Source: JANLYC01 sp963750495
GTDB lineage: Bacteria; Actinomycetota; Actinomycetes; Propionibacteriales; Nocardioidaceae
Length of the DNA stretch: 64,000 nucleotides
Assembly (NCBI GenBank): GCA_963750495.1
Contig: CAVVQV010000004.1
Coordinates: 744,001-808,000, forward strand
Reading direction: 5' to 3'
A program made the position numbers and the translations under genes. Below the pieces are notes generated by a model, which was not told where the DNA came from, searched no databases, and saw nothing but the letters and a program-made list of their open reading frames with translations. Each line of letters begins with the position of its first letter. Position 1 is the stretch's first letter. Positions 42,990 to 51,554 of this stretch are shown piece by piece.

Positions 42990-43078
42990 TTGAACCGTGA
43001 GTTGTGGTCCCTTGAACCGATGAGTTGTGGTCCCTTGAACCGTGAGTTGTGGCTCCTCGAACCGTGAGTTGTGGTGGC
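42990..43078 (+). repeat. 22-bp tandem repeat array A2 (4 units)
   Basis: Four units starting at 42990, 43012 (23 bp with one extra A), 43035 and 43057, each TTGAACCGTGAGTTGTGG followed by TCCC, CTCC or TGGC. The array is in the opposite orientation to A1 and A3 and lies between the divergent mreB gene and the RidA pseudogene. No spacer separates the units. Confidence 0.9.
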
Positions 43079-43118
43079 GTTTAAGCGGTGGCCGACGTCA
43101 ACAGCGTGCGCCTAAGGT

Positions 43119-43551
43119 GTGCACGCGCCTCGTTCTGAGCCCTCGCCGGTAATCCTGCTTCGAAGCCCTGACCTCACCGACCGTGTCGAGTACGCCTACG
43201 CGTCCGCTGTCGACACCAGGTCGCGCATCGTGTTCACTGCTGGCGCTTGCCCCCTCGACGCAGACGGCAACACTGTCGCGCCCGGTGACTTCGTCACGCA
43301 GGCCCGTCGCACGTTGCAGAACCTCGACGTGACGCTGCGGGCCTCTGGCGCGGTCACCACGGACGTCCTCAAGACCACGGTGTATGTCGCCTCGTCGTCG
43401 CGCGCTGACCTGGTGGCCGTGTGGCACAAGAGGTCGCGGCATGCTTCGGCGACGACGATGCGCCCAGCACGCTCTTGGGGTGTCCGTGCTGGGGTATCCC
43501 GACCAGCTGGTCGAGGTGGTGGCCGTGGCGGCAACCCCGTCGAGCAACTGA
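43119..43551 (+). pseudogene. RidA-family (YjgF/YER057c/UK114) protein, frameshifted
   Basis: From GTG 43119 the frame encodes a RidA-like start (VEYAYASAVDTRSRIVFTAGACPLDADGNTVAPGDFVTQARRTLQNLDVTLRASGAVTTDVLKTTVYVASSSRADLVAVW). The conserved continuation EVAACFGDDDAPSTLLG lies in the next frame (after AAGAGG at ~43430) and VSVLGYPDQLVEVVAVAATP in the third (after TTGGGG at ~43478), ending at TGA 43551. Both shifts equal loss of one G. Intact RidA proteins deaminate reactive imines/enamines. Either two mutations killed the gene or the shifts are sequencing errors in G runs. Confidence 0.8.
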
Positions 43552-43565
43552 GCGTTAGGCCTCGC

Positions 43566-43661
43566 GGCTCAAGCAACCACAACTCACGGTTCAAGGGGCC
43601 ACAACTCACGGTTCAAGGGGCCACAACTCACGGTTCAAGGGGCCACAACTCACGGTTCAAC
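43566..43661 (-). repeat. 22-bp tandem repeat array A3 (4.4 units)
   Basis: Units at 43566 (diverged), 43588, 43610 and 43632, plus a partial one, all 22 bp apart. On the minus strand they read TTGAACCGTGAGTTGTGG then CCCC. The array begins 5 nt after the ndk stop and faces array A2 across the RidA pseudogene, so the 43.0-43.65 kb segment has inverted repeats at its ends. Confidence 0.9.
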
Positions 43662-43665
43662 GAGG

Positions 43666-44073
43666 TCAGAGGTCGGGGAACCAGAGGGCGATCTCGCGGG
43701 CGGCGGACTCGGGAGAGTCGGAGCCGTGGACGAGGTTCTCGCGGTTGGACAGCGACCAGTCACCACGGATCGTGCCGGGAGCAGCCTTGCGGCCGTCGGT
43801 CGCACCGTTCAGCGCGCGGACGACCTCGACCGCCTCGTCGCCCTCGACCACGAGCGCGACCATCGGACCACTCGTCACGAAGTCGCGCAGTGGCGGGTAG
43901 AAGTCCCTGTCGACGTGCTCGGCGTAATGCCGGTCGGCCTGCTCGCCCGAGATGTGCCGCAGGTCCATCGCCACGATTGCCAGGCCCTTCGCCTCGAACC
44001 GGGACAGCACCTGCCCCACCAGCCCACGTCGAACGGTGTCGGGCTTGAGGAGGACGAGCGAGCGCTGAGTCAT
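43666..44073 (-). CDS. ndk: Nucleoside diphosphate kinase
   Basis: A 135-residue NDP kinase that balances NTP pools. It starts MTQRSLVLLKPDTVRRGLVGQVLSRFEAKGLAIVAMDLRH, with the active-site histidine in GTIRGDWSLSNRENLVHGSDSPESAAREIALWF (NLVHGSDS). ATG 44073 is chosen over a longer frame because the protein family begins there and TAGGCT ends 7 nt upstream, a leaderless-type promoter. It is in the conserved folC-DUF4233-ndk order. Confidence 0.97.
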   Translation of the reverse strand: MTQRSLVLLKPDTVRRGLVGQVLSRFEAKGLAIVAMDLRHISGEQADRHYAEHVDRDFYPPLRDFVTSGPMVALVVEGDEAVEVVRALNGATDGRKAAPGTIRGDWSLSNRENLVHGSDSPESAAREIALWFPDL

Positions 44074-44125
44074 GGCGTGCAGCCTAACCAGGCCGGACCG
44101 AGGCGGCGTACTCGACCTGCGAGGC

Positions 44126-44479
44126 TCAGCCGCGGCCCGACCCCGCGGCGAATCCAGCCTGCTGGGCCTCGATCTTGCGCCCGAGCACGTACGCCGTGGT
44201 CCACAGCGCACCGAAGACCAGTCCGAGCACGATCATCACCGGCAGCACGAAGCCCACGGCCAACGCCGCGACCTGGATCGCGAAGCCGAGGTAGTACGCC
44301 CACTCGAAGCGCAGCAGTCCGGCGACGACCAGGGCCGCCACCGCCAGCCCGACCCCGATCACCACTGCCGCCGCGGTCGAGACGTCCTCGACCGTGATCA
44401 GCACCGGCGTCATGAGTCCCAGCGCGACGCACTCGAAACCGAGCACGGACGCGCACATCATCCGACGGGGCGATCGCAT
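44126..44479 (-). CDS. DUF4233 membrane protein
   Basis: A 117-residue protein with four hydrophobic segments (ASVLGFECVALGLMTPVLITV; AAAVVIGVGLAVAALVVAGLL; YLGFAIQVAALAVGFVL; PVMIVLGLVFGALWTTAYVLG) of the DUF4233 family. It is found between folC and ndk across Actinobacteria; function unknown. Its ATG overlaps the folC stop (TGATG), so it is translated with folC. The short cytoplasmic tail (EAQQAGFAAGSGRG) is hydrophilic. Confidence 0.92.
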   Translation of the reverse strand: MRSPRRMMCASVLGFECVALGLMTPVLITVEDVSTAAAVVIGVGLAVAALVVAGLLRFEWAYYLGFAIQVAALAVGFVLPVMIVLGLVFGALWTTAYVLGRKIEAQQAGFAAGSGRG

Positions 44480-45861
44480 CAGCGGCCTCCACCCAGCAAC
44501 GAGCGCGCCTCACCGGCGGTGATCACCGACCCGGTGACGAGGACACCTCCCCCGCCGAGCGCGAAACCCTCGCCGCCGGAGTCCTCCGCCATCCCGATCC
44601 CGGCCTCGATAGCGTCGTCCAGTCGCGTCTGTACGTCGACCCGGTCCGCCCCGAAGATGCCGCGGGCGATGTCTGCCAGCGTCTCGGCCGCCAGCGCCCG
44701 GGACGTGGAGTTCTGCGTACAGATGATGTGCGACATCACCGGTTCGTAGGCCTCGAGCACCCCTTCGACGTCCTTGTCGGCCATCACCCCGACCACGCCG
44801 ATGAGTGGGTTGAACACGAACGCCTCCTGCACGGCTTCGGCGCTCGCCCGGGCGCCGTGCGGGTTGTGCGCCGAGTCGAGGACGACCGTGGGCGAGCGTC
44901 GTACGACCTCCAGCCGACCGGGGGACGTCACCTGCGCGAACGCCTGCCGCACGAGCTCGAGGTCGAGGCCGCCCTCCGCGCCAGCACCGCCGGCAAAGGA
45001 CTCGACCGCGGCCAGTGCACAGGCCGCGTTGTGCGCCTGGTGGGCGCCGTGCAGCGGCAGGAACACCTCGTCGTACGTCGCTCGCAGCCCCTGGAACGTC
45101 ACCATCTGGCCACCCACACCAGGCACTCGCTCCTGGACGCCGAACTCCAGTCCTTCCCGCGCGACCGTGGCCCCGACCTGAGCCGCATGGCGCAGCAGCA
45201 CCTCGGCTGCCTCGACGGGTTGCTGCGCGATGATGCCCACGGTGCCGGACTTGAGGATGCCGGCCTTCTCGACGGCGATGTCAGCCGGCGTGTCGCCGAG
45301 ATAGCGCTCGTGGTCGACGCCGATGGGCGTGATGATGCCGACGGCCGCATCGGCGACGTTCGTCGCGTCCCAGGTCCCGCCCATGCCCACCTCGATGACT
45401 CCGACGTCGACCGGCGCGTCGGCGAACGCGGCGAAGGCCATGGCCGTCACGAGCTCGAAGAACGACATCGAGATCCCGCCGGAGCGGTCGATGATGGCGG
45501 CGTACGGCAGCACCTCTTCGTAGACCTCGGCGAACCGCTGCCTGGTCAACGGCTCACCGTCGATGCTGATGCGCTCGGTCATCGACTCCACGTGCGGGCT
45601 GGTGAACCGGCCGGTGCGCAGGCCGAGGCCCCGGACGAGCGTGTCGACCATCCGCGCGGTTGTGGTCTTGCCGTTGGTGCCGGTGAGCTGGATGACGGGG
45701 TAGGCCCGCTGCGGCTGGCCGAGCAGGTCGCAGAGCGCGGCGATCCGGTCGAGTGACGGGTCGAGCTTGGTCTCGGGCCACCGGCTGAGCAGGGCGTGTT
45801 CGACCTCGCGGAACAGCTCGTCGGAGTCGGCTGCTGCCGACGATTCAGGGGAGGTGGGCAT
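44479..45861 (-). CDS. folC: Folylpolyglutamate synthase/dihydrofolate synthase
   Basis: A 460-residue Mur-ligase-type enzyme that adds glutamate to dihydropteroate and folates. The P-loop is QLTGTNGKTTTARM (residues ~41-54), followed by GRFTSPHVESMTERISIDGEPL, the metal/ATP part VIEVGMGGTWDATN and the C-terminal VVLDSAHNPHGARASAEA. Length fits the family. A TAGACT box ends 10 nt before the ATG, so this is probably the operon's promoter. Its neighbour upstream on the same strand begins after 13 nt. Confidence 0.95.
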   Translation of the reverse strand: MPTSPESSAAADSDELFREVEHALLSRWPETKLDPSLDRIAALCDLLGQPQRAYPVIQLTGTNGKTTTARMVDTLVRGLGLRTGRFTSPHVESMTERISIDGEPLTRQRFAEVYEEVLPYAAIIDRSGGISMSFFELVTAMAFAAFADAPVDVGVIEVGMGGTWDATNVADAAVGIITPIGVDHERYLGDTPADIAVEKAGILKSGTVGIIAQQPVEAAEVLLRHAAQVGATVAREGLEFGVQERVPGVGGQMVTFQGLRATYDEVFLPLHGAHQAHNAACALAAVESFAGGAGAEGGLDLELVRQAFAQVTSPGRLEVVRRSPTVVLDSAHNPHGARASAEAVQEAFVFNPLIGVVGVMADKDVEGVLEAYEPVMSHIICTQNSTSRALAAETLADIARGIFGADRVDVQTRLDDAIEAGIGMAEDSGGEGFALGGGGVLVTGSVITAGEARSLLGGGR

Positions 45862-45874
45862 CGTGCGGGGAAGT

Positions 45875-46876
45875 CTATCGACGCTCCGGTCCCGACTCTG
45901 CAGCCGCCGGAGCAGCGTGCGTCAGGCGCCGATGGCGGGCGACCAACGCGTTGACGACGTCTGCAGCCTCATCAGCGTGGTCGAGGGAGATCGAGTGGCG
46001 CCCTCCGCTGTGCAGCATGAGCGACAGCGCCGGCCCCGGTCGCACCCGGAACTGCGTCACCTCCGGATCCTTCTTCTCCCAGTCCACGCGGCTGTACTCC
46101 TGCCAGGCCGTGAGATGGTTCGTCACCACCGCCGACGCGATGGCTCCGAGGGGGATGTCTCTGCCTCGGGACCTCAGCCATCGCGATCGTGGGTGCACAC
46201 CGTTGCCATCGATTCGCACGCGGACCCTGCTGGTCTCGGCGGCTCCGAAGGCAAAGATGGCGGCGATCACGAGGACCGGCCACACCAGCGTCAGAGCCGC
46301 GGACACGGCCAACACCATCATGGCCAGCGCAAAAGCCGGCCTCGAACATGCGGTTCCGCTCCAAACCGCACGCTCCGAGTCCGTGAGGTGCAGTGGTGAG
46401 CCCGGCGTCGGCAGGTTGCTGTCGTAGATCGGGACAGTTCGGATCACGTTGTGCGCGTAAGAGCCCGTGGCCAACACGAGCAGGATCTCGATCGGAAACG
46501 CCCACCACCTGCCGACGGCGGCCTCATAGCTGGATGCGCCACTCGACGCGATCAGCGTCGCCACGACCGGCGCTGCCATGAACCACGACACGAATGTCGC
46601 GCCGGCCATCCACGGATATCCCGCACTGGCTTTGAAACCTGCGAGATACATCGTGATCACGGCACCGATCGCGACCACGCCCCAAACCAGTCCGGACACC
46701 GCCACTGATGCCGGCCGTTCGGGAGACGACATCGTCGACCACAGGCTCGGGTCGTGGGGGATGCGGTCCGGCAGGGTGCCGCGGACGAAGAGATACGTGA
46801 GCGCCACGGTTACCGGAGCGGCGGCCATCAGCGTCAGAGCGATCAACAGCCTCGAACGAGGCACATCGTCTGTCAT
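45875..46876 (-). CDS. Membrane protein linked to a GntR regulator (DUF1648-like)
   Basis: A 333-residue membrane protein. There are about six hydrophobic segments (LLIALTLMAAAPVTVALTYLFV; GLVWGVVAIGAVITMYLAG; FVSWFMAAPVVATLIAS; PIEILLVLATGSYAH; ALAMMVLAVSAALTLVWPVLVIAAIFAFG) and a soluble C-terminal domain of ~110 residues (VRVRIDGNGVHPRSRWLRSRGRDIPLGAIASAVV). Proteins of this type, coded with YtrA-like GntR regulators, are known from firmicutes and actinobacteria and are often linked to cell-wall stress, but no function is shown. It overlaps the GntR gene by 4 nt. Confidence 0.78.
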   Translation of the reverse strand: MTDDVPRSRLLIALTLMAAAPVTVALTYLFVRGTLPDRIPHDPSLWSTMSSPERPASVAVSGLVWGVVAIGAVITMYLAGFKASAGYPWMAGATFVSWFMAAPVVATLIASSGASSYEAAVGRWWAFPIEILLVLATGSYAHNVIRTVPIYDSNLPTPGSPLHLTDSERAVWSGTACSRPAFALAMMVLAVSAALTLVWPVLVIAAIFAFGAAETSRVRVRIDGNGVHPRSRWLRSRGRDIPLGAIASAVVTNHLTAWQEYSRVDWEKKDPEVTQFRVRPGPALSLMLHSGGRHSISLDHADEAADVVNALVARHRRLTHAAPAAAESGPERR

Positions 46877-47235
46877 GTGGTCTCCCCCGTGATCCGGGCG
46901 GCCAACTGGTCGCGTGACATGCCGAGCCGCCCGGCGGACCGCAACAGCTCATCGATCTGTTGCTCGAGCTCGGTGACGCCGAGGTCGATGCCGGCGCGTA
47001 CCTGCGCGCCACGGCCCCGTCGCACATCGATCAGGCCCTCATCGCGCAAGGCGGAGTACGCCCGGAGGACGGTGTGCATGTTGACGTCGAGACCCGCGGC
47101 CAGCTCACGGGCCGGTGGCAACCGCTCCCCCGCCTCGATCTCACCGGCCACGAGCGCCCCTCTGATCTGACCCGCGATCTGCTCGGCGAGCCCGATCGGG
47201 CTGTCGGGGTCGACGCGGACGAGCATAGTTCGCAT
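46873..47235 (-). CDS. GntR-family regulator, YtrA-like
   Basis: A 120-residue regulator: N-terminal winged helix (PIGLAEQIAGQIRGALVAGEIEAGERLPPARELAAGLDVNMHTVLRAYSALRDEGLIDVRRGRGAQV) and a short helical tail without a large ligand domain, as in the YtrA subfamily. Two in-frame ATGs (47235, 47226) are possible starts and the longer frame to 47403 would overlap valS. It is translationally coupled to the membrane protein gene. It is divergent from valS with about 70 nt between, so an operator could affect valS too. Confidence 0.88.
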   Translation of the reverse strand: MRTMLVRVDPDSPIGLAEQIAGQIRGALVAGEIEAGERLPPARELAAGLDVNMHTVLRAYSALRDEGLIDVRRGRGAQVRAGIDLGVTELEQQIDELLRSAGRLGMSRDQLAARITGETT

Positions 47236-47305
47236 CGTACTAGAACAATGTCGAGTTGGGAATGGGTTCGCGATGCCGCTGGCGTGGCACGTAAGATTTC
47301 CGGCT

Positions 47306-49921
47306 ATGACTGACACCCTCCGCCCGAACGCTCCTGACACGACGGCCGCCCCCACCGCGGCCGTCGTACCTGAGCGCCCGGCGCTGGAGGGTCTCGAGGC
47401 CAAGTGGTCGGCGGCCTGGGACGACCAGCAGGTCTACGCCTTCGACCGCAGCAAGACCCGCGACGAGATCTACTCGATCGACACGCCTCCCCCGACCGTG
47501 TCGGGCACTCTGCACTTCGGCAGCGTCTGCTCTTACACCCAGACAGACCTCATCGCGCGCTTCCAGCGGATGCGCGGCAAGGAGGTCTTCTACCCGATGG
47601 GCTGGGACGACAACGGCCTGCCCACCGAACGCCGCGTGCAGAACTTCTACGGCGTGCGTTGTGACCCGTCGCTCCCGTACGACGCCGACTTCACCCTGCC
47701 CGAGAAGCCCGATCCCAAGCGTCAGGTTCCAGTGAGCCGGGGAAACTTCATCGAGCTCTGCGAACAGCTCACCTCCATCGACGAGGTCGCGTTCGAGGAG
47801 CTCTTCCGGACCCTCGGCCTGTCGGTCGACTGGTCCTACCTCTACACGACGATCGGCACCGAGGCTCGCGCCATCTCCCAGCGCGGCTTCCTCCGCAACC
47901 TGGCCCGGGGTGAGGCGTACAAGGCTGAGGCGCCGACGCTGTGGGACGTGACGTTCCAGACCGCGGTCGCCCAGGCAGAGCTCGAGGCACGCGAGTATCC
48001 CGGTCACTACCACCGGATCGTCTTCCACGGAGATGGCGGCCCGATCCACGTCGAGACGACCCGCCCAGAGCTCGTCGCAGCCTGTGTGGCGCTGATCGCC
48101 CACCCCGACGACGAGCGGTACAAGCCCCTCTTCGGCACCACGGTCCGCTCGCCCCTCTTCGGTGTCGAGCTGCCGGTGCTGGCTCACCCCATGGCCGAGC
48201 CGGACAAGGGCGCCGGCATCGCGATGTGCTGCACGTTCGGCGACCTGACGGACGTCCAGTGGTGGCGTGAGCTGCAGCTCCCTGTGCGGGTCATCATCGG
48301 GCGGGACGGCCGCATCCAGCGCGAGGCCCCGGTCTGGATCACCGACGCAACCGGTCAGGCGGCGTACGCCGAGCTCGCCGGCAAGACAATGTTCAGCAGC
48401 CGAGAAGCCATGGTCACGTTGCTGCGCGACTCCGGCGACCTCGACGGCGAACCGACACCGACGACCCGGATGGCCAACTTCTACGAGAAGGGCGACAAGC
48501 CGCTCGAGATCGTGGCGACCCGGCAGTGGTACATCCGCAACGGCGGTCGCGAGGCCGAGCTGCGCCAGGCGTTCGTCGACCGGGGGCACGAGCTCACCTG
48601 GACCCCGCCCTACATGGAGCACCGCTACACGAACTGGGTCGAAGGTCTCAACGGCGACTGGCTGATCTCGCGCCAGCGCTTCTCGGGCGTGACGTTCCCG
48701 GTCTGGTACCGCGTGGACGTCGAGGGCGAGATCCGCCACGACGACATGCTCGTCGCCAGCGAGGACCGGCTCCCGGTCGACCCGTCGACCGATGTCCCCG
48801 ACGGGTACGACGAGTCACAGCGGGGCAAGGCCGGCGGGTTCGTCGGCGACACCGACATCATGGACACCTGGGCGACGTCGTCCCTCACCCCGCAGATCGG
48901 TGGTCACTGGGAGCAGGACTCGGATCTGTTCGAGCGGGTCTTCCCGATGGACCTGTGCACACAGGCACACGACATCATCCGCACCTGGTTGTTCTCCCGG
49001 GTCGTGCGCTCGCACTTCGAGCACGGCGTCGCCCCGTGGCGGCACGCGATGATCTCCGGGTTCGTCCTGGATCCCGACCGCAAGAAGATGTCCAAGTCCA
49101 AGGGCAACGTGACCACGCCCGCGGAGCTGCTGGAGCAGTACGGGTCAGACGCCATCCGCTGGCGCGCGGCGTCGCTCCGGCCCGGGCAGGACTCCGCGTT
49201 CGACGAGAAGCCGCTGAAGGTCGGTCGCAAGCTGGCGATGAAGGTGCTGAACGCGTCGAAGTTCGTGCTCAGCATGGGAGCGGCGCAGGGCGACACGATG
49301 AGCATCACCGATCCGGTCGACCTGGCGATGATCCGGCGGCTTCGCCAGGTCATCAAGGAGACGACCCGCGCCTTCGAGGCCTACGACTACACCTCCGCCC
49401 TCGAGACGGCCGAGAAGTTCTTCTGGACGTTCTGCGACGACTACCTCGAGCTGGTCAAGGAGCGCGCGTACGGCGGACGGGGTGACGACGCGGCCAACTC
49501 GGCCCGGGTGGCCCTCACGGCGGCCTTGTCCGTACAGCTCCGGCTGCTCGCGCCGTTCCTCCCCTTCGTCACCGAGGAGGTGTGGTCGTGGTCCAACACC
49601 GGGTCGATCCACCGCGCTCCGTGGCCGGTCCAGGATGACGACCTGCCCAGCGTCCCGCAGGACCCCGACTTGCTGGTCGCGGTGGCCGAGGCGCTGGCCG
49701 GCCTCCGCGGCGCGAAGTCGACCGCCAAGGTGTCGATGCGCACCGAGGTCTCGGCCGCCACGATCACGGGTCCGGCCGCCCGGCTGACTCTGGTCGAACG
49801 CGGACTGGGCGATCTCAAGGCCGCGGGTCGTATCGTCGGTGACGTCGTCCTGACGCCGCGCGAGGACGACGACGACCGGCTCGTCGTCACCGCCGAGCTG
49901 GTGCCAGCCCCCACCACGTGA
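47306..49921 (+). CDS. valS: Valine--tRNA ligase
   Basis: An 871-residue class I aminoacyl-tRNA synthetase. The HIGH-type motif is TVSGTLHFGSVCSYTQTD, the editing (CP1) domain includes HVETTRPELVAACVAL, and the KMSKS loop is DRKKMSKSKGNVTTP. Length fits the shorter ValS group common in Actinobacteria. ATG 47306 follows a TAAGAT box by 8 nt; the longer frame from 47273 lacks homology. In many Actinobacteria valS lies directly upstream of folC on the same strand, whereas here it is on the opposite strand with a GntR pair between. Confidence 0.97.
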   Translation: MTDTLRPNAPDTTAAPTAAVVPERPALEGLEAKWSAAWDDQQVYAFDRSKTRDEIYSIDTPPPTVSGTLHFGSVCSYTQTDLIARFQRMRGKEVFYPMGWDDNGLPTERRVQNFYGVRCDPSLPYDADFTLPEKPDPKRQVPVSRGNFIELCEQLTSIDEVAFEELFRTLGLSVDWSYLYTTIGTEARAISQRGFLRNLARGEAYKAEAPTLWDVTFQTAVAQAELEAREYPGHYHRIVFHGDGGPIHVETTRPELVAACVALIAHPDDERYKPLFGTTVRSPLFGVELPVLAHPMAEPDKGAGIAMCCTFGDLTDVQWWRELQLPVRVIIGRDGRIQREAPVWITDATGQAAYAELAGKTMFSSREAMVTLLRDSGDLDGEPTPTTRMANFYEKGDKPLEIVATRQWYIRNGGREAELRQAFVDRGHELTWTPPYMEHRYTNWVEGLNGDWLISRQRFSGVTFPVWYRVDVEGEIRHDDMLVASEDRLPVDPSTDVPDGYDESQRGKAGGFVGDTDIMDTWATSSLTPQIGGHWEQDSDLFERVFPMDLCTQAHDIIRTWLFSRVVRSHFEHGVAPWRHAMISGFVLDPDRKKMSKSKGNVTTPAELLEQYGSDAIRWRAASLRPGQDSAFDEKPLKVGRKLAMKVLNASKFVLSMGAAQGDTMSITDPVDLAMIRRLRQVIKETTRAFEAYDYTSALETAEKFFWTFCDDYLELVKERAYGGRGDDAANSARVALTAALSVQLRLLAPFLPFVTEEVWSWSNTGSIHRAPWPVQDDDLPSVPQDPDLLVAVAEALAGLRGAKSTAKVSMRTEVSAATITGPAARLTLVERGLGDLKAAGRIVGDVVLTPREDDDDRLVVTAELVPAPTT

Positions 49922-49926
49922 CCGGC

Positions 49927-49967
49927 GTGCCGGCGTGGACGTTCCCCCGCAACGCCCACGCCGGCAC
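49927..49967. terminator. GC-rich hairpin between convergent valS and MFS genes
   Basis: GTGCCGGCGTGG (49927-49938) and CCACGCCGGCAC (49956-49967) form a perfect 12-bp stem with a 17-nt loop. It starts 6 nt after the valS stop, and the MFS gene ends at 49988 from the other side. There is no U tract, as is common for actinobacterial terminators, so it could serve both directions. Confidence 0.7.
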
Positions 49968-49987
49968 GACCTGTGGTCATCGACCGG

Positions 49988-51442
49988 TCAGACTGCGTCG
50001 AGCACGGGCTCCGGCTCCGGCTCCGGCTCCGGCAGCACGATCGGCGCCAGCTCCTCGTCGCGCACCAGGACCAGCGCTGCCACGAAGCCGACGGCGGCGA
50101 TCGCCGCCCCCACCCAGAACGCAGCCTGGAAGCCAGACACCAGCGCGTCCGGCACCGGGACCCCCGACGCGAGCTTGTCGTTGGTCGCCGAGATAGCGAT
50201 CGACGACAGCAGCGCGATACCCACGGCTCCGCCGATCTGCTGCGACGTGTTGATCAGACCAGACGCGAGTCCGGCCTCCTCCTGACGTACGCCGGCCAGC
50301 GCGGCGATCGAGATCGGCACGAAGCACAACGCCATGCCGAGCGCCACGACCAGGAAGCCGGGCAGCAGCGCCGTCGCATAGGAGTCGCCGACGTCGATCC
50401 TGGTGAACCACAGCAACCCCGTCGACAACAGGGCCATCCCGGCGGCGATCAGGGGACGTACGCCGACCCGACCGACAAGCGCGGCTGCGACGTTCGCCCA
50501 GATGATCGACGTGCCGGCCACCGCCAGGTAGGCGAACCCGGTCTTCATCGCCGAGTAGCCGAGCACCTCCTGCATGTACAGGGTCAGCATCAGGAACATC
50601 GAGAACAGCGCCGTCCCCAGGATGAAGCCCGCGACGTTGGCTCCGAGGACCGTCCGCGTCCGCAGGATGCCGAACCGCATCAACGGCTCCGCGACCCGAC
50701 GCTCACGGCGGACGAAGCCGACGAGCAGCACCGCAGCGACCACGAACGTGCCGAGCGTCCTCGCGGCACCCCAGCCCCACTCGTTGCCCTGCGTGATGGC
50801 CAGCACCAGCGTGCTGAGCCCCGCGGTGATCAAGGCCGCGCCGAGGGTGTCGAAGCCACGCACGCGCGAGTCGCTGCTCTCGCTGAGCAGCACAGGGATC
50901 AGTCCCAGCGCGACGAGCCCCACGGGGATGTTGACGAAGAAGATCCACTCCCAGGACAGCGAGTCCGTGAGCACGCCCCCGAGCAGGACTCCGGCCGCGG
51001 CGCCGAAGCCACCGACGGCGCCCCAGACTCCCAGCGCGATGTTGCGGTCACGCCCCTCCTTGAAGGACGTCATCAGGATCGATAGGGCAGCCGGCGAGAT
51101 CGCAGCGGCGCCCAGGCCCTGGAGAGCGCGGGACCCGATCAGCGAGGGCTCCGACCAGGCCAGGCCGCACAGCAACGAGCCGAGCGTGAAGACGAGGATG
51201 CCGCCGACGAAGACCCGCCGTCGGCCGAGGATGTCGGCGGTCCGGCCGCCGAGCAGGAGGAAGCCTCCGAAGACCAGCGCATAGGCGCTGATCACCCACT
51301 GGAGGTTGGCCTGCGAGAAGTTCAGGTCCGTCTGGATCGAGGGCAGCGCGACGTTCACGATGGCGACATCGAGCACCACCATGAACTGCACCGCGCTGAG
51401 CAGTGCCAGCCCGAACCATTTGAGGTGAGGCGAGGTGATCAT
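49988..51442 (-). CDS. DHA2-type MFS drug exporter (EmrB/QacA-like)
   Basis: A 484-residue exporter with 14 predicted helices: AVQFMVVLDVAIVNVALPSIQTDLNFSQANLQWVISAYALVFGGFLLLGGRTADILGRRRVF covers motifs D1 and A of the DHA2 family, and the C-terminus ends in a run of Glu-Pro repeats (PEPEPEPEP). Members expel cationic and lipophilic drugs. I chose ATG 51442; a longer frame to 51523 would cover the promoter region of the divergent HxlR gene. Likely controlled by that regulator. Confidence 0.92.
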   Translation of the reverse strand: MITSPHLKWFGLALLSAVQFMVVLDVAIVNVALPSIQTDLNFSQANLQWVISAYALVFGGFLLLGGRTADILGRRRVFVGGILVFTLGSLLCGLAWSEPSLIGSRALQGLGAAAISPAALSILMTSFKEGRDRNIALGVWGAVGGFGAAAGVLLGGVLTDSLSWEWIFFVNIPVGLVALGLIPVLLSESSDSRVRGFDTLGAALITAGLSTLVLAITQGNEWGWGAARTLGTFVVAAVLLVGFVRRERRVAEPLMRFGILRTRTVLGANVAGFILGTALFSMFLMLTLYMQEVLGYSAMKTGFAYLAVAGTSIIWANVAAALVGRVGVRPLIAAGMALLSTGLLWFTRIDVGDSYATALLPGFLVVALGMALCFVPISIAALAGVRQEEAGLASGLINTSQQIGGAVGIALLSSIAISATNDKLASGVPVPDALVSGFQAAFWVGAAIAAVGFVAALVLVRDEELAPIVLPEPEPEPEPVLDAV

Positions 51443-51492
51443 GGCTTGAAAACTTTCTCTTGAAGAGCGACGGCTTCCGAAGTTACAGCCGC

Positions 51493-51554
51493 TACTTTCA
51501 AAAGACAAGTGATTAATTTGCAATTCTGTAGTGCCCGATGCAAACTAGAAAGTA
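51493..51554. promoter_or_regulatory. AT-rich divergent promoter region with TACTTTC/GAAAGTA repeat
   Basis: This stretch between the MFS exporter and the HxlR gene is markedly AT-rich for the genome. It holds an inverted pair TACTTTC (51493-51499) and GAAAGTA (51548-51554), the second lying right before the HxlR ATG, with a related AACTTTC at 51471. Such repeats are candidate HxlR operators; binding has not been shown. Confidence 0.45.
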
